Source of the DNA: Scedosporium boydii
Taxonomy: Eukaryota > Ascomycota > Sordariomycetes > Microascales > Microascaceae
DNA: 64,000 bases
NCBI GenBank assembly: GCA_002221725.1
Contig: NJFT01000161.1
Coordinates: 29,804-93,803 of the forward strand
Direction of reading: 5' to 3'
The translations under genes were made by a program, and so were the position numbers. The notes below the pieces were generated by a model. The model worked only from the letters and a program-made list of their open reading frames with translations, made no database searches and was not told the DNA's origin. Position 1 is the stretch's first letter. Each line of letters starts with the position of its first letter. This document shows positions 44,099 through 57,700 of the stretch, one piece after another.

Positions 44099-47000
44099 GA
44101 CGGGCAAGAGAGATGGGGTGGCGAGTGCTGTAACCAGCGCTCGCGGGGAGAGGATGGGGAACGTCGGCGGGGTATGAAAGGGAGGAGGAGAGAATTGCTC
44201 GTCCTACAGATATCGAAGCGTGAGGTCGTCCGGTAATGTTCCGCACCTAGGAGGGAGGACTTCAGCACCGACGATAAGGGATCAATTATAAAGGCCGCTC
44301 CGGGGATAATTCTGTGAACCTAGGCTATCGTAGAAATGGTGTCGTGGAAACGTTGCTACGCATGCCAGCTCGGGGGTGGTCGCTCGATCAACAGAGGATG
44401 CGCTCGATTGAGGGGTCGGACGTCTCCGGGAATTCGAAGAAAAAAACGGCTCGCGGAGGCGAAGATGCTAGCTGAAGGAAATGGAATTTCTCATCAACTA
44501 GAGGGCCTTCGAGAAGAAGAGGGTGCAGTTAAATTAGGATTTCGTCGGCCGTTCGGAGAGAAAGGGGTTTCGATGAGGTTTTGAAAGTCCAAGCCCAAAC
44601 CGTGTAAAGATGAGGAAGGAGGGGGTCTGGTCTTTGCTCTTTCGTCTGGTCTGGTCGAGATTGGTTTGGTCTGGTACCACCACGATGGTGGGGGAGGGGT
44701 GGAGTACCAGGATTTCGGAGGTGGCGGACAGGGCGCTCGAGAGATTGCTGGCTGGCTTTGATAGCTTGGGTATGGAGCTCTGGGAATGCGTCTTGTGTGA
44801 TTGAGCACGTCTCTTGAGCAACTACAAGTGCAGATGCAAAGACAGAGCCTATGTCGTCGGGCGAGATGGGAAGGGGAGAATATTCCAGTCGACTTGAAAC
44901 AATTCGATGGAATGAGGAAGGATACTTCCTTGTGTTCGTAGGTGAAAGCGGGGGGCGGCGGCCCACCAGCGTCGAACAATGGAAGAGCGGTATTGGAGGG
45001 GTCGATCCAGACGGGTCGTAGCGGGAGACGGCGCTCGTTTTAGCCCAGGCGAGGCGTTGCTCCTCCGTAGAGGCTAACTGGCGAACTAGTCTGGACGGCA
45101 ATAATTAGTTTTATGGTGGCGGCACTAGGACAGAGATCGTGTGGTTTGTCTTGGCTTTCGAGTCTAGCCTGGAGAAGGTCCTTGCTGTTGGGCGAAATCG
45201 ATTCGAAGTTCTCCCTTTGTCTGTGGGCTGCTTGACTTGATGTAACCCAGCTGCAGCAGGGAGTTGATGAGGGACAGACAGGAGCAAGGGGACGAGAGAC
45301 TGGGTGTGACTTGGTGGAACATTGAGGCGGTGTTCATTATTGGCGACGCAGTGCAGTGTACCTTGAGGAGGAAACGAAAGGAAACGAACTGGTATCCAGG
45401 AGTGGTGAATTGGCTGGTGTGTTCGATACCCACAAGGTTATTGAAAGGATGAAGGAATTAATTCAAATTGTTGTGAGGTACGTGATTTCGTGATATTTGT
45501 GATACTCTAGGAGATTCTACATGAGGAAGTTGCACTTTCTATGTATTGGATGAAGTGCACTTTCCTTTCAGGTGGGTGCTTTACTTTGTGTTAGACTTAC
45601 CAGGATGTCCATCATACCTGCCTCACGATAGTTGTACCTATTCCAGCAGGATTGCAGTGAGGAAAGTGCTATCTTGGCCTGTCCTTGTCACATATAAAGT
45701 CAAGAATTAATCTACTGTCATTACTGTCATTGCTGCCAACCTCATTGGCAACTGATATTGAACTGGCTGAGGTTTGGGGGTGCCTGACAGCGGTTGCAGT
45801 TTGGAGTGTGAGCTCAGATCAAATACGTAGTACTTCAGATGGACAGACAGTCCAGGCGGGGAGGGGGGCAAGGCCAAGGGGTACAAGCCAGCGGAGGTTA
45901 GTACCTCAGGTGCCACTGACGAGTTCTGGGCAGCGCCAGACCGCTCCTCACCGAGTCAAACTATAAATTGATTGGGAGTCTGGGTTTGCCTTCGATCGAC
46001 AGATTGGGCGTCCTTGAAAGTGCAACCTCCTACGGCCATCGAATTGGGTCGCACATCATTCCCCGAGCCGGCCGGTGATGCCTCACGAGGAAGTTGTACG
46101 CCAAGAGGAGAGGTGGAAGCTTGGAAGCCCCCAATGATCCCAATAAACGAATAGAACACTTGTGCCGCGAGCGTTCAAACAGTTGGAGGCAGCACTGCTG
46201 GTGAGAATGTGCAGGTCCGAGGGGTACTCGTAAATCCTCCATCGTTGGAGCGCAGCTACTTGCTTGATTCCGCTTGCTCTGCCACGAGGCACGAGGGACC
46301 TAGTTAAGGCATCAAACGCCCTAGGAACCTGCACTGTTTCGGTTGTGAAAACCACTTGATGCGACCCAAAGCCAGTTCTACGTCGGCGCGTGGATTGCAC
46401 TGCACTACCTTTGTACACTACTACATTCGTACACTACACTACACTGCAGCCCACGATTTCCATTCTGCGCCGGCGCTGGCACCATCCCGAATTCAAGGAG
46501 GGGTTGAAATCAAAATTAGTTGACACTTTGAAACCTTGGGGCTATCAGGGATAGCAAGGATCCCCAGCATGGCCTGGCGGGGTACGGCTGCCGTCCTTTA
46601 CCCCAGACAGAGAGAGGGGCTCTCCCTAGCCGCCCCCGCGTGGCCTGCCAGAACATCGTGAAGGGAACTTCGGACGACGAAGAACTGAATCAGCGTCTTA
46701 CTTTTTTTGTTAGGTTCACTCTCTTAAAAAATGGAAATACAACACCTCTCGGGCACTTGAATGCAAAGCCCCGACTCATCCCCGCCTTGCAGCTTCCTCG
46801 AACCTGCTGCATGTGGATGATGGCATATTCCTGCAACACGAGTCAAATAGCAGCACTTTCAGGAATGAGAATGATGAGTACGCCTCCTTGACGATCGGCA
46901 CCAGGGAACACAACTTTGGCATTTTCTAAACAGAATGTGCATTGTCCCAGCCCAGCCCTGGCTCGGTTTTGGTTCATTCTTTTACGACTCGAAAGAGCCA

Positions 47001-48077
47001 CTTTGGGAGACAGATCAGAGATGCCAAAGGGCTCATTCCACCGACTGGAAGGTTTGGTCAGGTCGTCGTTCTATTTTTAGCGCGAGACCCGGGCCTCGAC
47101 GGGGTGGACTTATGCGCATCGGAAGCGTTGGGACATTAAGATCGTCCCCCCAGATCCCACATGCATTATCACCGAGACCTACCAGAATGTAAGAGTAGCG
47201 GTGTCGGTGTCGATAGGCAGGCTTCCACAGAACGTTCACTTCACATCATTGTAGTGGCAGTTACGCCGGGGCCAAGTGCAGGGAGTAACTGATGACGCAA
47301 ATGTGCAGACTGTGTCTAGTGCATGGGAAAAGTACACGACGTGCTGCTGCTTGGGCTGCTTGGGCTCCTTGTCCTTCTCTCTTTGTATTAGAGGGTGGCC
47401 AGCCCTGCAGCACCGGACCGGACGGATGCGGTGCGGAACGCGGATATACCACGCTAAACAGGCAGGGAGCTCGAGCAGTTGCAGGACGAGGGGCATCGCA
47501 AGGCATTGGAGCTGAGGTATTATTGAACGCAGAATTGGTCGCAAGCCCAATCAAACTTTAATGTCTACCAAGGATAAAGTACTGCAAGTACGAAGTACAA
47601 AAGGACAAAAACTCGGCACTTATCGCCACGTGATGCTCTGCCCCCACTTCTTGATAACCCACTAAACCGTTCGACCCCATAGTTGCATACATAATATGCG
47701 ACCGGATCATTTGGGAAGCTGCTTTTGGAGCACCACCCATTCCACGACATCATACCTCCCGCCGTTCCCCAGGCAGCACTTTAAGCTCTCCGAACTACCC
47801 TCCCCGGGCTTCTGTAGCTCTATCTCATCTCCGTGGAGCTGGGTCCTCCGACGCTCCCGCTCCCGTCCCGCCCCCGTTGGACGTTTGCTTGAATCCTGTC
47901 CCTCGAATGAATGCGTTTTTTTCCTTTTAATCTCGATCAAGCTTGATGGAATCATGTATAATTTTTGCGCCGCATCGCCATCCGCAACTCTGAAGCTGCA
48001 AGCATTCCCCGTGTGATGCTAGTTTCCGAACATAACCCCCGCATCCTCCCCGTTTCTTCGTTGAACCCGGTTTCGGG
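44099..48077. other. 4-kb intergenic region
   Basis: The left end holds the STE7 promoter and long 5' leader, and the right end the promoter of the BRE4/FUSC-like gene. The longest frame inside, 44529-45101 on the minus strand (190 codons), is Pro/Ser-rich without motifs and lies in the kinase upstream region, so it is probably not a gene. Short tandem TACACTACACTAC-type repeats occur around 46415-46445, and a GTACGAAGTAC motif lies at 47588-47598. No RNA gene is recognised. Confidence 0.45.
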
Positions 48078-51000
48078 ATGACTTCCGACACCCCCGCTTC
48101 CTCAGGCCAGTGGGTGCCGCGTCGGCCCTCGAGGAGAAACGTATGCCCACGCCTTCGATGCAAACACCCTTGAGACAATGCCATTGAATGAATGAACGGT
48201 CGACTAACGTAGGCATTGATCAATCTTAGAGGCTTCAAACGGGCACCTTCATCATACCTAGCACCGGCCAACGAGCCCGACGACACCTCTCCCTCCGCGC
48301 TTCCCACGCGAGCAACGAGAACTCACCCACGAACTCTTTCCGGTCCGTCTTCACCCATGGCCACACTCCCATACGAGAGCGCATCGGGGCGCTCATCCAT
48401 AACCTCGTTTCCCTGGCCTCGCTCATCTGGGCATGGCTCCAGTCTCCCAATGGCAAAGCCGTGTTGAAATGCTCAATCGCCTACGTGCTCGGAACCACTG
48501 CTACCTTCTGGGATCCCCTCGCCGACTTTCTCGGTCGCCTCGATGGTAAGCACATCGTGGCGACCATTACAGTCTACTTCCACCCCGCCCGAACCGTCGG
48601 GTCCATGCTCGAGGCCATCTTGATCTCCATCGCCGCCGTCCTCTTTGCCCAGACGGTTTCGTTGCTAGCTATGGCCACCTCGCTTGTCCTTTCGACAAAG
48701 TTCGGGATGGTCGCCCTGGCTCGGTTCGTAGTTCTTATTGTATTCATCGGCGGCGGTCTCGGCTTCTCTGGCTGGGTCAAACAAAAATTTAGCAAGCCGC
48801 TCGTCAACGTCGCTTGTACTCTGGCCTCCATCGCTATTATAACCTCGATTACAAAGGAGGAGGTCGTTTATGGCGGTCACTTCTCAACAGCTAAGAACGA
48901 GCAAGTCCTGAAGATGCTTATACTTGGTATCACCATTACGTCCAGCGTCAACATGCTCATTTGGCGATCCTCCGCCCGCAAGGCTCTCCGAAATGCCATG
49001 TCTACGGCCGTCGTCAGTCTGGGCGACCTCCTCGCTATGATTACTCGGGGCTTCCTGACCGGATCGGAGGACGAGGTGAACTCGGCCGACTTCGCCAGCA
49101 CTCTTGAACAGTATAGTTCTGCTGATAAGACGCTGCACCAAGCCCTACGGGAATCCAAGTTCGAGTACTACTTCTTGGGCCGCGAAAAACAGTACGTAGC
49201 CGCCAAGGCCATTGTCGCCAGCGTGGAGAAACTTTCCCAGGCCGTCGGTGGCCTGCGATCCGCCTGCGATGCCCAGTTCGTTCTCCTCAAGGAGATGCCT
49301 CCGGGCCAGGAACAGCCGCCGCCCATGTCGCCCAACACCAGCTTCACCCGCCGACCGAGCCTAAACCGCTCCGTTTCGAGCTTTCTACGCCAGACCCGTG
49401 AACGAGTAGCCGCGCTGGACTCGATTTCGGAGTCGGTCGAGCTAGACCGGGAGCCCATCTTATCTCCAGACCTCGACGTCTCCGAATCGGGAATCTTGCC
49501 TTCCATGTTCCGCGTGCCGTCGGAGATATTCGAGGTGTTCATCCTTACGCTAGGACCATCTATGAAATCGTTCGCGTATACACTGTCCGAGATCCTTCGC
49601 CAACCACCCTTCGCCTCAGCGGCACAAGGGTTCGAGATCATCGTCAACGAAAACTTCAAGACGAGTCTCGCCGAGGCCCTGGCGCTCTACGAGCAGGCTC
49701 GCGCCAGCGCTCTTCAAGATCTATACGACAACATTGAGCTGGAGAAGTCCAGGTCGGAGGACGTGCAGGCCGACATCGAAGAGGTGGCTGCAGCCTGCAG
49801 TCATTTCAGCTACAGTCTACAGACCGTCGCGCACGAGATTACCGCTTACCTCGACGCCATTGACGATTTCAAGTTCATCGTCGACTCCAACTTCCGCAGC
49901 TGGGAGTGGCTGCAGTTCTGGAGGTACCTCTGGAAGTCGGGCAAGTCCCGCGCCGTTGCGACGGAGGATGTCGAAGCCGATAATTTGCTGCCGCCGGCTC
50001 AGCGGAGGGTGAGACGGATCAGGAAATCCGCCGTTCCCCAGGGTATTCCTGATGAGATGTTGATGCGGAGGGATAACTATAATTGGGATGCGGCGCAGAA
50101 CACGAGCGAGTTGGCGAGAAAGGTTGCGAAGAAGTTCATGGGGCTACTACGATGGCTGACCAAGGATGATAGTATGTGTTCTTAGCTCCCTGAATTTCTA
50201 GACATCAAGCTAATCGTGTCGGATGATAGTTCTCTTTGGGATTAAAGTAGGCATCGGAGCTATTGCCTGGGCCGCCTTCGCCTTCATCCCCACTACCCGC
50301 CCAACCTACAAGCAATGGCGAGGCGAATGGGGTCTCCTCACCTACATGATCGTTATCGCCACCACAGTCGGCGCCAGCAACACAACATCACTCGCCCGCT
50401 TCCGCGGCACTGTCATCGGCGCCATCTGCGCCCTCACAGGCTGGCTCATCAGCGACGGCGACGCCTACCTCCTCGCCTTCTTCTGCTGGATCATGTCCCT
50501 GTACAACTTCTACCTCGTCTTCGAGACCAAGAGCGGCCAGCTCGCGCGCATGACGCTGCTGACCTGGAACGTGTCGGTCCTCTACGCCTTCAGCCTCGCG
50601 CGCGAGCTCTACGACGACGACCAGGACGACCTCGACGAGGACTCGAGGCCGCTCATCTTTGAGATTTGCTTTCACCGCTTTGTTGCCGTGACGCTGGGGA
50701 TCGTGTGGGGGCTTGTCGTGTGTAGGATTATTTGGCCGTTGTCGGGGAGGAAGAAGTTTAGGGAGGGCGTGTCGGTGCTCTATCTCCAGTTCGGGCTCAT
50801 TTGGAAGAGAGGACCGTTGGCCGTGTTGTTGCGGCAGAGTAACTCGACGGGTTACCTGAGGGCCGGTGAAGAAGCCGCTCTCCGACGATACGGTAAGAAC
50901 AACCTCTCCTTCTCCCCTCTTTTTTTTGTAATTTCCTCTCTCATTTACTAACTTCCTCCAGCCCAAAAACTCGAAACACTTCGCACAGCAGCCCAATCCG

Positions 51001-51755
51001 AATTCTCCCTCCGCGGGCCCTTCCCCAAAGAGGCCTACGCCCGCATAATGCAATCCACCAACCGCATCCTCGACGGCTTCCACGCCATGTCCCTCGCCAC
51101 CATGCGCCGCGCGCACCTCAGCTCCGGCGAACGCGCCCTCCTCCAGTTCACGGCGCCCGAGCGCGCGCTCCTCTGCGATCGCATTTGCCTCGTGTGCCAG
51201 GTCGTCGCCAGCTCCATCATGCTCGAGTATCCTCTCACGGACACGATACCGAACATTACGGGGGTGAAGGATAGGTTGCTGGGGAAGATTCATCAGATTA
51301 GGAAGCAGCAGGCCGAGATGGTCGAGAGGGAGCTAGAACAGAGGCGCAGCTCGTTGCATAACAATGATGGCGAAGCACCGCGCCACAAGGAAGAAGAGGA
51401 GCTGGAAGAGGAAGACATCACCGCTAGCCCTATTAGTCCTACGAGTCGATCCCCCGTCCGCCAGCGTAGACGCATCCCCTCCCCCTACGCCGAACGAAGC
51501 CAAAGCCGCGGTCGGCGCCCCGCTCCACCATCCCCGCCCCCGCTTACAAGGGAGATGACTTCTTCCTCGCAGACGCCGGGGCTCGACTCCGTGTTGATGG
51601 ATGGCGGACTCGTCGTCGTCAAGGAGAGGGATTATGCCCTGCTGTACATTTATACGCTGCTTACTGCGCAGGTGGCGGATGAGTTGAACAAGGTGTTGAA
51701 GGAGATTGAGGGGTTGTTTGGGGTTCTTAGCGAGGAAGCTTTGCTTTTGCAGTAA
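48078..51755 (+). CDS. BRE4/FUSC-like multispanning membrane protein
   Basis: Four exons, 48078-48140, 48230-50171, 50230-50892 and 50962-51755, with introns of 89, 58 and 69 bp (donors GTATGC, GTATGT, GTAAGA; CTAAC branch points in the first and last), encode 1153 residues. The first exon (MTSDTPASSGQWVPRRPSRR) was found by matching phase to the open frame that precedes the first helix. Two blocks of about six helices each are visible. The first has KCSIAYVLGTTATFW, GKHIVATITVYFHPARTVGS and LIVFIGGGLGFSGW. The second has IKVGIGAIAWAAFAF, WRGEWGLLTYMIVIATTVGA and FRGTVIGAICALTGWL. They are separated by a long soluble linker, and a coiled/disordered tail follows. This is the layout of the fungal brefeldin-A-sensitivity (BRE4) and aromatic-acid-exporter-like (FUSC/ArAE) family. 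Substrate and location (ER or plasma membrane) are not determinable here. Confidence 0.85.
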
Positions 51756-52465
51756 AAGAGGAGAGGGAAAGGTCGGGTTGGCTGGCGTCTTGTTTCGGCT
51801 CTCTATCATCGCTAGCATTTTTTCCATAATTTATCTATATACATATATACGGGATGGGGACAGGGCAAGTTAGGTATATCTGTTATTAAAATCTAGGTAT
51901 CAGCAGTAGGAAGACTTTAGCATACTTGGGTGTAAATTTGGGTTGGGCTGTCTTGATTTATGGGATTCGGATCACTCTGGGGCTTGGGCCAGTCAGAACG
52001 TTTTCGCAAACAATTGGGAATAAATATATTACTTTTATTTCAGGAGTCTTTCTGTTTCCGGACGTTGCTTCCACTGGGGACTTGGTGGGAAGAATGGAGA
52101 CTCGTATCGAGAAAGGAGAAGATTCGAACCGAGGATTTCTCGGGGGGAATTTCGCAAGACGGATTCAGACGTCAACACACCAGCGCATCACATTTAATTT
52201 AAATCCAAGAACAGATGAGGGATTGCATAAGAAACTCAAAAAGCCCTATTCTCTCGAACAAGGGATAAAATTAAAAAGACAAGAGGTGAAGACCAAACAA
52301 GGCGGTCTCTTCTCTGCCTACATCATCATTATTCAAGAAACCTAAAGCCGAATTATATTCCCAGTATCTCTCCATTTATAACCCCAACATCAAGCAAATG
52401 TACGCTCAGAGCAAAAACAGCCAAACCATTTTAACGGGAGGAAGAACACAGCAGACCAACTTCGC
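51756..52465. other. convergent 3' intergenic region
   Basis: AT-rich sequence between the stops of the FUSC-like gene and the GH16 gene. The 139-codon plus-strand ORF at 51926-52345 has no motif and unusual Lys/Ile content for this genome. I see nothing else. Confidence 0.5.
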
Positions 52466-54722
52466 TTAGAGAGCAAAGACGCCGAGGAGGACGGCAAGAC
52501 CAATGCTGAGGCTGGCCTTGAAGGCACCGCTGACGATCGGGGGCGTGTTGCAGTTGGGGCCGGTGCAGCCGGGGGTCGTGGTGCCGTTGGTCGAGGGCGA
52601 GCTGGGGATCTGGCCGCCGCTGGTGCCGTTGTTGCTCGGGGTGTTGCCGATGGGGCTGGCGCTCTCGTTACCGTTGCTGCCAGGGTTCTGGCTTCCGTTG
52701 CCGGGGTTGTTGCCGGGGGTCTGGCCTTCATTGCCATTGCCATTGCCGCCGTTGTTGTTGTTACCGCCACCGTTGTAGTTACCACCGTTGTTTCCGCCAT
52801 TGTTACCACCGTTGTTACCAGCCGGAGTCGAGGGCTGAGGAGACACGTGAGAAGTACCATAGCTCTGATAATACGTAGTATCAACAACCTCAGTGGTAAC
52901 AGCGCCGACGGGGCAGTTCGTCACGGTAGGAGCACAAGAGGTAATCGTGCGAACGGTCGTGATGCGCGTCGTGATCGTAGTACCCCTACCCCTGCGGCTC
53001 GAAGTCTGCAGAGTAGTCGCAGGTTGGTGCTCTCCCTCGGTAGCAGGGCACACGGTGGTGTAAGCGGGGACGGTAAGAGTGACGACGGAACCGACGGGGC
53101 AGTCCGTGACAGTGGGGGGGCAGGAGGTGATGGTCGACACGGTGGTGGTGTAGACGGTAGAGGTGACGAAGCTGGAGGTGGGGGCGCTTCCGCTGCCGGT
53201 GGCGGAGACCGAGTCAGAGGCGGCATCGGTGGAGCTGGCAGCAGCAGAGTCAGAAGCAGAAGCCGAGGCCGAAGTATTGTCAGAAGGAACAGAGTCGGTA
53301 GCAGAAGGAACCTCAGTCGAATCCGAGTAGGCGCCAGTCTCGGAAGCGCTGGTGCCATCGGTGGTGGTAGGGCTATCGCTGGAAGCAGCTTCAGTGGAAC
53401 TGGACTCAGCAGAATCCGAAGCGGTGCTAGTGCTGGAAACGTCGGCCTCGCTGCTCACGGCCGAGCTAGACTCGGAAGCCGAAGCCGAAGGGGCACTGGT
53501 CTCGGAAGCGTTGGTCTCGCTGACGGAGGCAGAGCTGGAGCTCGACGAGGACGAGGTGGTGGAGGCGGAGGCAGAAGTGGAAGTAGAAGTGGTCGAGCTG
53601 GAGCTGGAGGTAGAAGTAGAAGAGCTAGAGCTGCTGCTGCTGCTGCTGACTACAGGACTCTCCTTAAAGACGCGAATGTCCTTAATCTTAAAGCCAGAGT
53701 TCGCGAAATCACCAGGCTTAGCGTTCACGTAGCCAATGCAAGTGTCGTAGCCCGTCTTGACGTTGCACTGAGACTCCGTCTTCCAGAACTGGTCCTCGCC
53801 CGCAGGCTCACCGCAAAAGTTAATGTTGAAGACGAGCTTCTGGCGAGCAAAGTGCGAGTCGATGTTGCAAAGATCGTTCCTAGCCATCAAGGCAGGCTTT
53901 CCCCAGCTAGAGGTGTCGGGGCTCGCGGAGCCAATGTTGGCGGGGACAGAGCCGCTGGTAAAGGAGAAGATCTTGAGGTACTCCGAGGTCCACTCGATGG
54001 CGTAGACGCCGGCGTTCGAAGCGCTGCCACGGGGGCCGCTCTGGTCCTGGACGGTACAACCTTGGTTGAGCCACTGCGCGGGAGGGTTCTGGTAGAAGTT
54101 GTCGCAGTTGTCGGTGAGGACAGCTCCGTTCTGGTCGGCGGGATCGAGAACGCAGGTTCCGTTGGCGGAAGATTGGTAGGTGTGGAGGGCAGCCCTGTTG
54201 AAGGAGTAGTCGTGCCAGTTCTCCATAATATCCAACTCACCGACCGTGGGCCACGGGTCTCCATAAGTCCAGCTGGGTAAGGCGTGGGTAAGTGAGAAGG
54301 TCAAGGAGGGGAGAGAAAAGAGAAGACGGAATGAAAGGTATTTTCACTTACAAGGCGGGCCAGGCACCGCAAGTGGGAACCGGAACGTGGGAGAATCGAG
54401 CAATGATGAGGCCGTGGTCGTACTTGTTCTTCGACTCAAGCCTAACACTGCTGCGTCCGATAGCATTGCTCGCGAGGACAGTCTTGGATTCGGGTCGGAT
54501 GAAGGCATCGTCGCCGTCGAAACCGATCATGCCGAGGGCGGTGGCATCAGCTCGGTTCCTGTACTGGACATGGCCGTGGTTGAGATCGGGACTGACGGTG
54601 TAGAAGTCGAACTTGTCGAAGAAGTTGGTCTTGTCATAGGTCTCGCTCAGGGTCCAGGTGGCGGCCTGAGCAGTGCCGGCGAGGGCCAGAGCAGCACTGA
54701 GGGATCGGAGAGAAGGGCTCAT
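52466..54722 (-). CDS. GPI-anchored GH16 endo-beta-glucanase
   Basis: Two exons, 54722-54352 and 54272-52466 (79-bp intron, donor GTAAGT, acceptor CCCAG), encode 725 residues. The signal peptide is MSPSLRSLSAALALAGTAQA. The catalytic domain (about 21-330) contains the GH16 signature GELDIMENWHD, with nucleophile Glu136 and acid/base Glu141, preceded by CGAWPAFWTYGDPWPTVG restored by splicing. Members of this group cleave beta-1,3(4)-glucans at the cell wall. The C-terminal 390 residues are a Ser/Thr-rich stalk (long Ser runs). They include two copies of a TSC-[PA]-PTVT-[DN]-CPVG module, then an Asn/Gly repeat region (NNGGNNGGNNGG), and a hydrophobic end (FKASLSIGLAVLLGVFAL) fitting GPI anchoring. 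The likely role is wall remodelling; activity on mixed-linkage versus beta-1,3 glucan cannot be told from sequence. Convergent with the FUSC-like gene. Confidence 0.9.
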
Positions 54723-57700
54723 GTTAGATGCTGGAAAGTAAAAACAGAGGCAGAGAACGTATCAAAAGGAACGGCAAATGTTAGTTGTTGTGAAAACGAA
54801 TGTGGTGACGTTAGGACACGTCAACTGGACGAGCCCGAAAGCAGGGGACTCTTGGCTGATAGGGCTGAAGGTGAATCTTGGCAACTTAGCAGCTGAGAGG
54901 GAAAGGAAAGGATTAGCCTCATGGGAGGGTGGGATACGCCCTTTTTAAGTGTGCATGATTCTGGCAGGAGGAGAAGGAGAAGGCACGGAGACTACAAGTA
55001 CAGGGGGAAGGGTAGCATCCACACCCAATACGATTATTTGGGAATGCGGGCTAGGAAGTAATAGTACGAGGTATGCGGCCCGTCCGCAGCGTATCATATT
55101 TTAGGTGACTAGCCTGGTCGGACGTTGGCTCGTCTGGCCAGCTACTGCTCCCTGGATAGACCATCCCCAGACCTAGGGTAGAAATGCACCAGGCGATATC
55201 AGCACATCGAGCTCCCGAACAGTGTCTGAAGCAATCCATGGTATTGAGGCAAAGAGCTTTCCATGACAGGTGGAGTCCTCGATGCATAGTGTACACGGCA
55301 AACCGCTCACGCAAGACTTCGTCCTTGGATGTGAGTAGTTTATTACTCTGCCGGGGTATCTCCAAAATGGGTCATCACTACTTCGTAATGGGCGCCCCGA
55401 TGGTGTGGGACAGAGCAAGGGCAAGGGATGGCCGGGTCCCGATCCGGGATGGTTATTTCGAGCCAGCTCCCTTTTCGGGCAACATCGTTGTTAGTTCGAC
55501 CCTTGCAGCCTGCGGGTACATTGAAGCAACGATGACACCAGGGAAATGTGCTTCCATTGGCTCTCAGGTACGAAGGGGGAAACAATGGGAGAGCTCCATC
55601 GGATCAGAATGCCGGAAGTGCTGGCACTGAACAACCGTTCGCAAGAGTTCCTTTTGTGCTCAAGTGAAAGATTCGGGCATCGGGATCCCCTCGCATTGCG
55701 AAGGCGTCAGTCTTTCAGAACAGTCGCAACAGCAATAATAGAGCCACAGAGGTTTATGGCGGGATCGTCCCTCGGGGTCCCTGATCCCAGAGCAACTCGG
55801 CTCCTCCTGCTCCTATTTTCGTATCTTTTCAGAGGATACTTCGTATCCAGGAGGGCGAAGATTTTGCTTGATACCAACCAACGCCACGCGTCCAGAGGCT
55901 CATTCCAGAATAGCGAGATTGGGCCAGCAGAGTGTCACTGGAGGGAGTGGATCTCGTCGTTACTTTCCCACAGCCACTGGACCCGGTCAGCATGAACCAA
56001 TGCAATGCGAAAAAAGGGGGCAAAAGTTTGGACGAACTGAACTGGTTGGTTCTGATGTGCCAGGAACGAGGGGAGCCACTGAGAGCCCATTCACATTGAT
56101 GCGAGTGGAGAATATTGAAGCCCGCCCCATCTGAATTGGTGTGGGCGCTTGCATCCAACTTCGTCCGTACTCCGTAGTCGCACACTAGAGTCGTAGTCGT
56201 ACAAGCCCATACCACGGCACTATCATCTGTGGACAACTTGGACCTGACTTATGCAAGGTACCAACGCTGTCAAGAGGCAAAACACAGCAACACAGTCCAC
56301 CACACGCGGCCACTCTGTGCCATTCCCTGGCTTGACTTGGTTCGCTGCGATGATATGCTTCGTCGAGGTTATGAAGAGAGGCAGCGAAAGAAGAACGAAG
56401 AACAAAGAACGAGGAGCGAACAATGAACAAGGCTGGAGTGCCTGTTGGTAATTTCATTCACATGCAAGAGAAGGGCGCAGTTTTCTCGAGAATCCTGTCG
56501 ACTCGAGTCACTCAACCCGTCGAGGAAGGTCCCACCGCGCCAACGGCAACGACGGCAAGTGACAATGGCACAACAGTCTGAATTGGACGGTAACTGTGGG
56601 TCCCAACTTCCGTTATGCTTAGTGTATCTCGCACACCGAAGGAAGTACTTTTACGTACGAAATGTGTAGTAAAATACATTTCGATATCCAATACCGAGGT
56701 ACTGCTCCATGTTACTGCACCGCTTGATTACGCCGCCCATGTACCCCAGACAATGGACTGGACTGTGAGTCTGTGGCCACGTCCGAGTCTCCTGAACTTC
56801 GACGCCGAAAATATCTCAAATGCAATCTCGTTTACTCTCACCAATAAGTACCTCGTACGCTCGAGAAAAATAAACTTAAACTTAGAAGAAAAGCCAGGCA
56901 GTGGGGATTGTGTGGAACGATATGGATGGCAGGCTTCAATTTTCACTGGTCCCTCCTGCAGAAAATGCCCAGACTATTGACAGATCGATTTAGCCAGGGG
57001 CAGGGGTCTTGTAAGTACTCAATACATGGGAGGTCGAGAATTATAAGGCACAAGTGCATGGCGTCTTGCGGGTGCAGGCGGCGAAGTGTGCGAAGGAGAC
57101 AAAGGCCTCAGTATCTTTCAGGTGTCTAGTACATTAATCCCCACCAAATGCAAGAGAGAACCTCCCGATCGATTTGTCGTGCTGAGGTATTACGAAGTGT
57201 TAATAAATGATATTGACCAGACTCAAACTTTGACTGCAACGAGAAAATGGAGGGAAGGATAGTGGAATGGAGGGGATCAAATATTGACCCAAGTATTAAA
57301 AAATGTGTTTCCTACAACGTGCTCCTCAACCAGTCGGCTTCAATTGCTGTACGCAAGAGCCCAGATCAACCAACTGTAGTTCTGTATCGTCATTGTTGTC
57401 TGTCTGACATCACCGCCGATCCGGCTGCCTTCCGACGCCTGCGCTCCAGACTTCGCAGTCACACAGCCTTGAAAAGATCGGCATCAAGCACCCTCCCGCC
57501 CGGATCGGCACTGATAAGATCTCGCCCTGCTTGCTTCGCTTTGAAGTTGCGGCTCAAGGTCGACGCGGAGCTGCATTGTGGTGAGGAACGGACCCGACTG
57601 TAAGACGGATCTCTCAAATATTCAAAATCCAGAACAACGAGATCGAACTGGAAGATTAAGAATGACAATAAAAGATAAAAATGAACCTATACAAGATTCC

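Noticed and set aside
44529..45101. 190-codon minus-strand ORF upstream of the STE7 homologue
   Set aside because: No motif, overlapping ORFs in other frames, and a position expected for kinase promoter and 5' UTR.
50388..51293. 301-codon minus-strand ORF opposite the FUSC-like gene
   Set aside because: It crosses exon-intron boundaries of a clearly coding plus-strand gene and has skewed Ala/Glu/Gly composition.
52041..52160. Possible tRNA because of a TTCGAA box-B-like sequence near 52118
   Set aside because: Neither strand gives a closed T-stem, an anticodon arm or a box A at the right distance. No tRNA could be supported anywhere in the window.
52847..54280. 477-codon plus-strand ORF opposite the GH16 gene
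   Set aside because: Arg/Gly/Ala-rich shadow of the Ser/Thr-rich stalk on the other strand. It has no motif, and the minus strand has signal peptide, GH16 signature and GPI tail.
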